Assembly (NCBI GenBank): GCA_016938395.1 | Contig: JAFGUS010000033.1 | Coordinates: 1 to 45,799 of the forward strand | Source: Coriobacteriia bacterium | GTDB taxonomy: Bacteria > Actinomycetota > Coriobacteriia > Anaerosomatales > Anaerosomataceae | Direction of reading: 5' to 3' | Length of the DNA: 45,799 bases | In this document: piece after piece, positions 36,998-44,543 of the stretch | Numbering within the stretch: position 1 is the first letter of the stretch | Layout: each line of letters begins with the position of its first letter | Position numbers and translations under genes: made by a program | Notes under the pieces: generated by a model | Databases searched by the model: none | What the model saw: the letters and a program-made list of their open reading frames with translations, nothing else | Told to the model about the DNA's origin: nothing

Positions 36998-38012
36998 GCT
37001 GTCCGCAGGCGGCGTCGATGTCGGTTCCGCGCTCCACGCGCACCGAGGTCTCGACACCCCGGCGGGTCAGCAGCGCCGCTACCTCGGCCACGCGAGCGTC
37101 GGTCGGCCGGGCAAGGCCCGTACCCCGCACCGGGTTGACCGGGATCAGGTTCACATGACACATCCACCCGCCCGCGAAGTCGGCGAGTGCCGTCACCTCG
37201 GCGGGTGTGTCGTTCTCGCCCGCGATCAGCGCGTACTCTAACGTCGGCCGGCGGCCTGTGCGCTGCGTGTAGTCGATCATCGTGTCGCGGAGCGCGGCAA
37301 GGGGCCAGCGACGGGTGCCTGGCATGATGCGGTCCCGCGTCGCCTGAACGGCTGAGTGCAGCGATACCGCCAGCGTGAACTGCTCGGGCTCGGTCGAGAG
37401 CCGCTCGATGCCGGGAATGACACCGCAGGTGGAGATCGTGAGGTGCCGTGCCCCGATACCGAGACCGTCTTTGGAGCGCATCAAGCGCAAGCCACCAAGC
37501 GTGGCGTCGTAGTTGAGGAACGGTTCGCCCTGTCCCATCGCCACCGCGTTGGAAGCCCGCATGCCGAAGTCGCGCGCCACGAGGGCCACCTGCCAGGCCA
37601 TCTCACCCGGATGCAGGTTGCGCACGAACCCGCCGCGTCCGGTTGCACAGAAGGTGCAGCCCATCGCACAGCCGGCCTGCGTGCTGAAACATACGGTGAG
37701 CCGGTCACCCGACGGTATGCCGACGCTCTCGACCACCGTCCCGTCGCCGAAGCGCCACGCGTACTTGCGGGTACCGTCGGCCGACTGCTGTCTCTCGGCG
37801 AGAGTCGGATGCGTGAGCGTGAAGTAGTCGGGCAGGGCCTCGCGGAGGGCCGCCGGCAGATCGGTCATCGTTTCGAAGTCCGGCGCCAGACGAGCATAGA
37901 GCCACGCCACGAGCTGGCGCGTCCGGTACGCCGGTTGGCCGAGCGCCTCAAGCGCGGCGCCGAGTCCGTCGATGCTGAGCGCTGCTATGTCGGTCGGCGT
38001 GCTGTCAGGCAC
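36966..38012 (-). CDS. rlmN: RlmN, 23S rRNA m2A2503 / tRNA m2A37 radical SAM methyltransferase
   Basis: The 348-residue enzyme has the radical-SAM cluster motif CAMGCTFC (C115, C119, C122), NAVAMGQGEPFLNYD and ISTCGVIPGI, with further family blocks FTLAVSLHS and LIPVNPV. The methyl-carrying cysteine is probably the one in GTDIDAACGQL near the C-terminus. GTG at 38012 overlaps the rubrerythrin stop by 8 nt; the RBS is weak, suggesting coupling. The long N-terminal extension of the open frame is a shadow of the rubrerythrin gene. The 3' end overlaps addA. Confidence 0.93.
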   Translation of the reverse strand: MPDSTPTDIAALSIDGLGAALEALGQPAYRTRQLVAWLYARLAPDFETMTDLPAALREALPDYFTLTHPTLAERQQSADGTRKYAWRFGDGTVVESVGIPSGDRLTVCFSTQAGCAMGCTFCATGRGGFVRNLHPGEMAWQVALVARDFGMRASNAVAMGQGEPFLNYDATLGGLRLMRSKDGLGIGARHLTISTCGVIPGIERLSTEPEQFTLAVSLHSAVQATRDRIMPGTRRWPLAALRDTMIDYTQRTGRRPTLEYALIAGENDTPAEVTALADFAGGWMCHVNLIPVNPVRGTGLARPTDARVAEVAALLTRRGVETSVRVERGTDIDAACGQLTQRHRAGSG

Positions 38013-38508
38013 CCGAGTCCAGCGCCTTTTTGAAACCGTTGCGGTGCTGCTTCTCGTACCCGCCCACGGCGCGGAAGTACTGCGCGATCTGGTCGAAGCC
38101 CTCTTCCTCGGCCGTGCGCGCAAACTCGGGGTACATCTCGGCGGTCTCGTACTCCTCGCCATCGTAGGCGGCCTGCAGGTTCTCCATCGTGCTGCCGAAG
38201 GCGCCCATGTACGCGAGGTGCCCGTGCGCGTGTGCGGTTTCCTCGGTGGCTGCGTGGTCGAACGCAGCAGCGGCCTCCGGAAGACCCTCGAGCTCGGCGA
38301 TGCGTGCGAAGAGTGTGTAGCGCCGGTTGGCCTGCGACTCGCCCGCAAACGCCGCCTTGAGGTTCTCAAGCGTCGCGGTCCCGGTGAGATCCCCGGGGCC
38401 CTCGTAGGGGAGGAAGAACGACTGCGGTGCGCCACACACCGGGCAGCGCTCGGGAGCGCCACCTGCGTGTACGTAGCCACAGCCCTTGCAACGGTACAAC
38501 TCGAGCAT
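38005..38508 (-). CDS. Rubrerythrin with N-terminal rubredoxin domain
   Basis: The 167-residue protein has a rubredoxin-like iron site at the N-terminus (C7, C10, C22, C25 in CKGC and CPVC), followed by the di-iron four-helix bundle. Landmarks are FAGESQANRRYTLFA, AATEETAHAHGHL and the later EMYPEFARTAEEEGFDQIAQYF. The domain order is that of reverse rubrerythrins, which reduce hydrogen peroxide or oxygen in anaerobes. ATG at 38508 has AAGGAG seven nt upstream. It is divergent from the cytochrome genes and overlaps rlmN downstream, so the two are likely co-transcribed. Confidence 0.93.
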   Translation of the reverse strand: MLELYRCKGCGYVHAGGAPERCPVCGAPQSFFLPYEGPGDLTGTATLENLKAAFAGESQANRRYTLFARIAELEGLPEAAAAFDHAATEETAHAHGHLAYMGAFGSTMENLQAAYDGEEYETAEMYPEFARTAEEEGFDQIAQYFRAVGGYEKQHRNGFKKALDSGA

Positions 38509-38673
38509 CCCCGGCTCCTTTCGTCGGACATACGTGCCGCTCGGCGCGAACCTCGACCATCTTACCCCCGATTCTGGCCGCCGGTCCCACACGACGGGCG
38601 CGACGTGGGGTACGCTACTCAGTATGTGAGCCAGCGCACGAACTTGCCTGCGGAACGAGCCTTGGGAGGATCT

Positions 38674-40041
38674 ATGAAGCCGATTGCAGCAAGACACACA
38701 GCCCTGCTCGTTGTGCTGCTGGCGTTCATCCTCTGGACGTCGCCGGCTGTCGCTGTGGCACTTCCGTCGATGCCGAGCTCGCTCTTTGAGACCTCCGAGG
38801 GGTGCGGGTGTCACGCCGCGCTCATGGACCAGTGGCGCGGGTCGATGCATCAGCAGGCGCTCACTGACCCCATCTACCTCTACGAGCTCGGCCTCGGCGA
38901 GGAGGCGACCAACGGGGCCCTCGGCACATTCTGCAACGCGTGTCACAGCCCGATCGCGATCATGGCCGGAGAACTGACGAGCCTGGACCAGTCGAAGGTC
39001 TCGCCGCAGGGCATGGAGGGCGTCACCTGCGACTTCTGTCATCAGATGAGCGGCACCGAGACGCCGATCGGCAACACGTCGATGAGCGTGACCGGCGACG
39101 GCGTGAAGCTGGCCCAGCTCAAGGACCCGCAGGCTACGCACCCGGCCGCGTACTCGGCGTTCCACGAGACTGCCGAGTTCTGCGGAAGCTGCCACGACGT
39201 CTACCATCCGTTCAACGGACTGCTCCTCGAGGCCACCTACACCGAGTGGAAGAACGGCCCGTACGCGGCGGAGGGCATCGTCTGTCAGGACTGCCACATG
39301 ACCCCCGGCCCGGGCGTGAGAAAGCCGAATCCGGGCAAGGCGGCGGCGATGGGGCCCGAGCGCGAGCACATCTACACGATGACCTTCGCTGGCGGCAACG
39401 TAGGCCTAGGCGACGCCGATCTTGCAGAGGAGCGCCTGAAGGCCGCAGCCGAGCTCACGCTCGATATGCCGGAGATCGCCGAGGGCGGAGACGTCCAGCT
39501 CACCACAACCATCACCAACGTCGGAGCCGGCCACTACCTGCCCACCGGGCTCACCGAGGTGCGTCTCATGTGGCTCGAGGTCACCGCCGTTGATCAGGCG
39601 GGCAACGAGCTCCTCCGCGAGAAGCGCGAGTTCCACTCCGTGCTCGAAGGCGCCGATGGCACGTACCCGGTCTACCTGTGGGACGCGGTCAAGTTCCATA
39701 GCGACGATCGCATACCGCCCAAGGAGTCGGTCTCCAACGAATATACGTTCCCGATGGCCGAGGGTGCCGTTACCGTGAAGGCGGCGCTCTACTACCGTTC
39801 GTGTTCGGAGGAGATTGCGAAGAAGTCCGGCGTGGAGATTCCCACCACGACGATGGCCGAGGTCACGCAGGTCGTCTATAGCAGCAGCGAGGCTCAAGAA
39901 GCCGGGCAGGCCGAGGAGGAGCCGTCTGAGACCGATGACGGCACATCGTTCCCCTGGGGTCTCGCGATCGCTCTCGCCGTGGTTGTCGCGGGAGCCATTG
40001 CCGTGCTGGCCTGGCGCAAGGCGCGAACAACGTCGGCATAG
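38674..40041 (+). CDS. Membrane-anchored multiheme c-type cytochrome 1
   Basis: The 455-residue protein has a signal peptide (1-28), four canonical heme sites CNACH (87-91), CDFCH (119-123), CGSCH (170-174) and CQDCH (204-208), and a fifth atypical site CGCH (44-47) with one residue between the cysteines. The context DQWRGSMHQQA after it resembles the first heme region of cytochrome c554-like proteins. A beta-rich domain follows (TTTITNVGAGHYLPTGLTEVRL), then an acidic linker and a C-terminal membrane helix at about 426-447, so the hemes face outside. ATG at 38674 has GGGAGGA at 38664-38670. A role in extracytoplasmic electron transfer is inferred; the partners are unknown. Confidence 0.87.
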   Translation: MKPIAARHTALLVVLLAFILWTSPAVAVALPSMPSSLFETSEGCGCHAALMDQWRGSMHQQALTDPIYLYELGLGEEATNGALGTFCNACHSPIAIMAGELTSLDQSKVSPQGMEGVTCDFCHQMSGTETPIGNTSMSVTGDGVKLAQLKDPQATHPAAYSAFHETAEFCGSCHDVYHPFNGLLLEATYTEWKNGPYAAEGIVCQDCHMTPGPGVRKPNPGKAAAMGPEREHIYTMTFAGGNVGLGDADLAEERLKAAAELTLDMPEIAEGGDVQLTTTITNVGAGHYLPTGLTEVRLMWLEVTAVDQAGNELLREKREFHSVLEGADGTYPVYLWDAVKFHSDDRIPPKESVSNEYTFPMAEGAVTVKAALYYRSCSEEIAKKSGVEIPTTTMAEVTQVVYSSSEAQEAGQAEEEPSETDDGTSFPWGLAIALAVVVAGAIAVLAWRKARTTSA

Positions 40042-40074
40042 TCCGATAGGTTCTTCCGAGGGGCTGGCGTTGAC

Positions 40075-41379
40075 ATGCGCCACATGAAGGTTCTCCTCGT
40101 AGGCCTGGCGACCGTCCTCATCGTGGTGCCGGCTTCGGCTGCCGCGCTGCCGTCGCTGCCGAGCGATGGCTTCCCCACGGCCGATGGCTGCAGTTGTCAC
40201 GGTGAGCTTCCCGCACAGTGGGGCGTCTCGATGCATGCCAAGGCGCTGATTGACCCGATCTACCTGCTCAAACTCGGCCAGGCGGATGCCGCCACCGCAG
40301 GAGAGGTGACACCCTTCTGCCTCCAGTGCCACAGTCCCATCGGTGTGATGGCGGGCGAGCTCTCGCGGCTCGACCACAGCGGCGCCTCGCCGACGGCCCT
40401 CGAAGGCGTGGCCTGTACGTTCTGCCACCACACCACCGGCACCACGACCCCCGTTGGCAACGCGTCGCAGGAGGTCAGTGCTGACGACGTGCGCCTGGCT
40501 CAACTCAAGGACCCGCAGGCTCCGCATGCGGCGGCCTACTCGGCGTTCCACGAGACCGCCGAGTTCTGTGGCGCCTGCCACAACGTGAACCACCCCACGA
40601 ACGGGACACATCTTGAGGCGACCTACACCGAGTGGAAGGAAAGCCCCTACGCAGCCGAAGGCGTCACCTGTCAGGACTGCCACATGACCCCGGGTGTTGG
40701 GGTAACGAAGCCGAACCCCGGCAAGGCGGCCTCCGTGGGGCCCGACCGCGAGCACATCTACACCATGACGTTCGCCGGCGGTAACGTGGCGCTCGGCGAT
40801 GCGGCGCTCGCCGAGGCGAACCTCAAGGCGGCAGCGGAGCTCGCGCTCGACGTACCCGAGGTCGTCGAGAGTGGTGACGTGCCTGTTGCGGTGACCATCA
40901 CGAACGTTGGCGCCGGCCACTACCTGCCCACCGGGCTCACCGAGGTGCGTCTTATGTGGCTCGAGGTCACGGCCGTCGACGAGGCGGGCACCGAGCTCCT
41001 GAACGAACAGCGGGACTTCCACACGGTGCTCGAGGACGCCGAGGGCAACCATCCGGCCGAGATGTGGGAAGCGGTCGCCATCTACAGCGATGACCGCATA
41101 CCGCCGAAGGAGTCCGTCTCGGGCGACTACACGTTCGCGATGGCGACCGGGCCGGTCACGGTCACCGCGGCCCTCTACTACCGCTCATGCCCTGAGGAGA
41201 TGGCCACTGCCGCCGGCGTGGAGGTACTGACCACCACGATGGCGCAGGTGACGAAGACCGTCTACGCCTCCGCGCAACAGCAGGCCGACGATATGAGCCC
41301 GCAACCGACGAGGCCGAGCCCGACACCGCCCCTGAGACGGATGGCGAGACCTCCTCACCGCTCGCGTACATCATCATGA
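40075..41379 (+). CDS. Multiheme c-type cytochrome 2 (paralogue, anchor lost by frameshift)
   Basis: The 434-residue protein is a close paralogue of the preceding gene along its whole length: signal peptide, atypical CSCH (39-42), CLQCH (82-86), CTFCH (114-118), CGACH and CQDCH, then the same TITNVGAGHYLPTGLTEVRLMW domain. After AQQQADD the frame turns into an improbable Pro/Arg-rich tail and stops at 41379. The membrane anchor expected from the paralogue is encoded in another frame just downstream. As read, the protein would be secreted without an anchor. The start is ATG 40075 or 40084, both with weak RBS. It lies 33 nt after its paralogue and shares its transcript. Confidence 0.85.
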   Translation: MRHMKVLLVGLATVLIVVPASAAALPSLPSDGFPTADGCSCHGELPAQWGVSMHAKALIDPIYLLKLGQADAATAGEVTPFCLQCHSPIGVMAGELSRLDHSGASPTALEGVACTFCHHTTGTTTPVGNASQEVSADDVRLAQLKDPQAPHAAAYSAFHETAEFCGACHNVNHPTNGTHLEATYTEWKESPYAAEGVTCQDCHMTPGVGVTKPNPGKAASVGPDREHIYTMTFAGGNVALGDAALAEANLKAAAELALDVPEVVESGDVPVAVTITNVGAGHYLPTGLTEVRLMWLEVTAVDEAGTELLNEQRDFHTVLEDAEGNHPAEMWEAVAIYSDDRIPPKESVSGDYTFAMATGPVTVTAALYYRSCPEEMATAAGVEVLTTTMAQVTKTVYASAQQQADDMSPQPTRPSPTPPLRRMARPPHRSRTSS

Positions 41380-41441
41380 TTGCCGCTATCGCAGTCATCG
41401 CGGCGGCCGCGTACTTCGTAATCCGTCGCAGCAAGAAGTAG
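41292..41441 (+). other. Out-of-frame C-terminal anchor of cytochrome 2
   Basis: In the frame shifted by +2 (equivalently -1) relative to the gene, this segment reads YEPATDEAEPDTAPETDG, then the membrane helix AYIIMIAAIAVIAAAAYFVI and RRSKK before TAG at 41439-41441. It aligns in character and position with the acidic linker and anchor of cytochrome 1. One inserted base near 41285-41292 would restore the full gene. Confidence 0.75.
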
Positions 41442-41491
41442 GTACCGACTGTCGCGCGGATGGCGCCCCTGCCACCGCCGATGCCGCGCAC

Positions 41492-41524
41492 GAAGAAGGG
41501 CCGCCGTGACGGCGGCCCTTCTTC
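41492..41524. terminator. Bidirectional terminator hairpin
   Basis: GAAGAAGGGCCGCCG and CGGCGGCCCTTCTTC pair perfectly over 15 bp around a TGA loop, between the convergent cytochrome and HtrA-like genes. The A/T-containing outer stem suits termination in both directions. Confidence 0.8.
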
Positions 41525-41544
41525 ACACCTCGCGATGTGCTGAC

Positions 41545-42813
41545 TCAGTCGGTCTCGAGGTTCGGCGGCTTGATGCCGATGACCATCTCGACCTCGATCC
41601 GCTCGCCATCACGCCAGATCGTCAGCGTGACCTCGTCGCCCACCGAGAGACGGCGCACGGTGAGGATGAGCTCGTCCATCGAGCGGATGCGGGTGTCGTC
41701 CACGGCCACGATCACGTCACCGGCCATAACGCCCGCCTTCTCGGCCTCCGTATCGGGGGTGATATCCACCACCCACGCGCCCTCCTCCACAGGAAGGTCT
41801 TCCTGCTCGGCCAGCAGGGGCGTCACGGTCTGGCCCACGACGCCGAGGAACGGCGTGTCCACGCGGCCCTTCTCGATGAGCTCGTCGGCCGCGCGCTCGG
41901 CACTGCGAACGGGGATCGCGAGGCCGACGCCGTCGGCCACGCCGGTGTCGCTGTAGATGGCCGATGGGATACCGATGAGGAGCCCCTCGCGGTCCACGAG
42001 CGCGCCGCCGGAGTTGCCCGGGTTGATGGCCGCATCGGTCTGGATCGAGTCGACGTACGGATACTGTCCGTCATCACCGCCGAAGTTGGTGAGCGGCCGA
42101 TGGACCGCCGAGACGACACCGGCCGTGACCGAGTGCTCGAGCCCGAAGGGGGAGCCGATGGCGATCGCCAGCTGCCCGACCACGAGGTCCTCAGAGTCGC
42201 CGAGCTCGATAGTGGGCAGGGAGGCGGCCACCTTCACCACGGCGATGTCGCTCTCGCTGTCGCCGCCGACGAGTTCAGCCGTGTGCTGCTCGCCGGTGGA
42301 GTCGGTCACGATGATGGTCGTGGCGCCGTCGATCACATGGTTGTTCGTGATGATGTACGTGCCGCCATCCGGCGCCTCACGGTAGGCGACACCGGAGCCC
42401 TCGCCCTGGATCGGAACGCCGGGATGCCCGTCCGGCAGCGTGTCGCTGCTCGCCTGCTCACCCAGGACGTCGATGTTCACCACACTTGGAAGTGCTACGG
42501 CTGCCGCCGCTGCGACGACCTCCTCGGTGGTATCCCCGATGAGCTCGACGCTCGTTGACCGCTCCGCGGGTAGGAGTCGGTACGCCGCGTAGCCCCCGGC
42601 AAGTCCCGCTGCGGCGCCGATAAGCAGCGCGGCGACCAGCATGCCGGCGATGAGTCCGCCGTGGCCAGCCGGACGCGGTGCCGCGGGCTCCCAGGTCGGC
42701 TGCTGCTCCGGCGCCGCCCCAGACGGCGCCCCGATCTCGCTCGATGCGTCCGGTGTCGGCTGCGCGTCGGTCTCGTCCTTCGGCTGTTGCGGGTGTTCTA
42801 CATCGTGTTCCAT
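41545..42813 (-). CDS. Membrane-anchored HtrA/DegP-type serine protease with PDZ domain
   Basis: The 422-residue protein has a Pro/Gln/Glu-rich cytosolic tail (1-50), one membrane helix at about 52-74, and a trypsin-like domain outside the cell with the catalytic triad H159 (TNNHVID), D189 (ESDIAVVKV) and S268 (NPGNSGGA). A C-terminal PDZ domain has PFLGVVGQTVTPLL and AGVMAGDVIVAVDD. These proteases degrade or refold damaged envelope proteins. ATG at 42813 has AAAGGA upstream with 7-8 nt spacing; the 58-codon upstream extension has no support. It converges on the cytochromes. Confidence 0.93.
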   Translation of the reverse strand: MEHDVEHPQQPKDETDAQPTPDASSEIGAPSGAAPEQQPTWEPAAPRPAGHGGLIAGMLVAALLIGAAAGLAGGYAAYRLLPAERSTSVELIGDTTEEVVAAAAAVALPSVVNIDVLGEQASSDTLPDGHPGVPIQGEGSGVAYREAPDGGTYIITNNHVIDGATTIIVTDSTGEQHTAELVGGDSESDIAVVKVAASLPTIELGDSEDLVVGQLAIAIGSPFGLEHSVTAGVVSAVHRPLTNFGGDDGQYPYVDSIQTDAAINPGNSGGALVDREGLLIGIPSAIYSDTGVADGVGLAIPVRSAERAADELIEKGRVDTPFLGVVGQTVTPLLAEQEDLPVEEGAWVVDITPDTEAEKAGVMAGDVIVAVDDTRIRSMDELILTVRRLSVGDEVTLTIWRDGERIEVEMVIGIKPPNLETD

Positions 42814-42945
42814 GCCGTGGGTCCTTTCGTTACCGCGCGAGCGGTGTCGCGCGCACTCCACATGGTACGCCGCATCGCCATGGGCCGGGCGCGATGCCCG
42901 ACAAATCCACCAAAGTTCCACAGGTCGGACCCGCTCATCCCCGCG

Positions 42946-42974
42946 TTGTCTGGGGACGAAGGCTCGACTAGACT
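42946..42974 (+). promoter_or_regulatory. Promoter of the membrane protein-ddl operon
   Basis: TTGTCT (42946-42951) and TAGACT (42969-42974) are spaced by 17 nt, 31 nt before the GTG start at 43006. Confidence 0.5.
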
Positions 42975-43005
42975 GCACGCAGGACACGCCCGAAGGAGTG
43001 CGACG

Positions 43006-43614
43006 GTGCCAGAGTCTGACGAGATCACGCTTCCGGACACGGAGACGACGCCGTCGTCTGGTGCCACGGGGTCCGACGAGTCCGTGCAGGAGGTCCTGGA
43101 GCCCGTGCCCATTCCGGAGCCCGAGACATCGGCCGAGACACCGGTCGAGGCAGAACCCGATGCGGAGCCCGAGACCCTGCCCGGGGCACTCCCCGCCGAC
43201 GAGACGACCTCTCCCGCAGCCGCACCCATCGCGCCCGCTGCACCCGATAGTGCGCTGGTCGAGGCGGTCGGCGGTGGCCTCACGTGGGTGCCCTTCGCTG
43301 TCTATCTCGGTCTATGGCTTGCGCTTGCGGGTGTCTCCGCGTACCTCTTCGGCGAGGCGACGCCGGAGGAGCCCGCGCGCTTCATGCCCGAGTATCCACT
43401 CGTCGTCTGGGCGGGTGTTGCGCTCGCGGGGCTCGGTCCCGTGGTCTCCCTCGTCACCTGGCTCGTTGCGCGCACGCGCAGGGCGGCAGAGGCCCGACGC
43501 GGACTGCTGGCCTCGGCGCTCACCCGCGGCGCGCTTGCGGCGTTCTTCGGCGTGACGATCTGGATCGTCACGCTCACCGTGCTCGACGTCCTGGCGGCAG
43601 GCGGCGCGCTGTGA
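43006..43614 (+). CDS. Hypothetical membrane protein upstream of ddl
   Basis: I do not recognise a family. The 202-residue protein has a long acidic, Pro/Glu/Thr-rich, probably disordered N-terminal region to about residue 85. Three membrane helices follow, near WVPFAVYLGLWLALAGVSAYLF, PLVVWAGVALAGLGPVVSLVTWLV and GALAAFFGVTIWIVTLTVLDVL. GTG at 43006 has AAGGAGTG at 42993-43000. Its stop overlaps the ddl start (GTGA), so it is made with ddl and may act in cell-wall synthesis; that is only an inference from coupling. Confidence 0.75.
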   Translation: MPESDEITLPDTETTPSSGATGSDESVQEVLEPVPIPEPETSAETPVEAEPDAEPETLPGALPADETTSPAAAPIAPAAPDSALVEAVGGGLTWVPFAVYLGLWLALAGVSAYLFGEATPEEPARFMPEYPLVVWAGVALAGLGPVVSLVTWLVARTRRAAEARRGLLASALTRGALAAFFGVTIWIVTLTVLDVLAAGGAL

Positions 43615-44543
43615 GAGATCATCCTCTCGCCATCGCGGTGCTCATGGGCGGCACGTCGGCGGAACGAGAGGTGTCGCTGTCGACCGGATCGCAGGTGGTA
43701 TCCGCGCTCGAGGAGCGGGGCCATCGGGTGGCGAGCGTGGACAGCGCGGATGAGGGTTTCATCGAGGCGCTGCGCACCGGGGGTTTCGACGTCGTGTTCA
43801 TCTGCCTGCACGGTCGCTTCGGCGAGGACGGGACGGTGCAGGGGGCTCTCGAGCTTCTCGGCATCCCGTACGTCGGCTCAGGCGTGCTCGCCAGCGCGCT
43901 CGCGATGGACAAGGTGATGTCCAAGCGCGTGTTCGACGCGGCCGGGCTGCTGACGCCTGCCTGGCTCGTGGTGCGGAGGGGTGAGACGCTCGAGCCTGAG
44001 GATGCAGCCTCGGTGCTCGGCCCCAAGATGGTGGTCAAGCCCGCGAGCGAGGGTTCCTCGGTAGGCATGTCGATCGTGCACGAACCGGCCGAACTGCCCG
44101 CCGCACTGGCGCTCGCCTTCGAGCACGACGTCGTCGTGGTGGTCGAGGCGTTCGTCGCCGGCGCCGAGGTGACCGTGGGCGTCATCGGCAACAGCGACCC
44201 CGTGGCGCTCCCTACGCTCGAGGTGGTGCCCGAGCACGAGTTCTACGACTACGAGTCCAAGTACGTGCCCGGCATGAGCCGCCACATCATCCCCGCGCGC
44301 GTAAGCGAACAGGCGCGCGGGGAGTGTCAGCGCATCGCGCTCGAGGCTCACCGGACACTCGGCTGCCGCGGCATGTCGCGCGCCGACACGATCGTGACAG
44401 CCGACGGGCAGGTCCACCTGCTTGAGGTGAACACGATCCCCGGCATGACCCGGACGAGCCTGCTGCCGGACGCTGCTCGCGCCGCGGGAATCGAGTTCCC
44501 GGAGCTCTGCGAGCGGCTCGTGGCGCTCGCGCTGGAGCGCTAG
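43611..44543 (+). CDS. ddl: D-alanine--D-alanine ligase
   Basis: The 310-residue ATP-grasp enzyme makes D-Ala-D-Ala for peptidoglycan. Landmarks: VLMGGTSAEREVSLSTG, CLHGRFGEDGTVQGALELLGIPYVGSG, MDKVMSKRVF, VVKPASEGSSVGMS, and the C-terminal LLEVNTIPGMTRTSLLP. EFYDYESKYVPG is the tyrosine-containing omega loop normal for D-Ala rather than D-lactate ligases, so no vancomycin-resistance type is suggested. GTG at 43611 is coupled to the upstream gene. The 3' end overlaps the histidine kinase gene by 4 nt convergently. Confidence 0.96.
   Translation: MRDHPLAIAVLMGGTSAEREVSLSTGSQVVSALEERGHRVASVDSADEGFIEALRTGGFDVVFICLHGRFGEDGTVQGALELLGIPYVGSGVLASALAMDKVMSKRVFDAAGLLTPAWLVVRRGETLEPEDAASVLGPKMVVKPASEGSSVGMSIVHEPAELPAALALAFEHDVVVVVEAFVAGAEVTVGVIGNSDPVALPTLEVVPEHEFYDYESKYVPGMSRHIIPARVSEQARGECQRIALEAHRTLGCRGMSRADTIVTADGQVHLLEVNTIPGMTRTSLLPDAARAAGIEFPELCERLVALALER

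Noticed and set aside
38509..39369. N-terminal extension of the rubrerythrin frame
   Set aside because: It crosses the divergent promoter gap and the cytochrome gene. The rubredoxin domain starts at an ATG with AAGGAG at 38508.
39406..41052. 548-codon minus-strand ORF antisense to the cytochromes
   Set aside because: Repeats itself only because the two cytochromes are paralogues. It is a His/Arg/Gly-rich complement shadow without a start signal.
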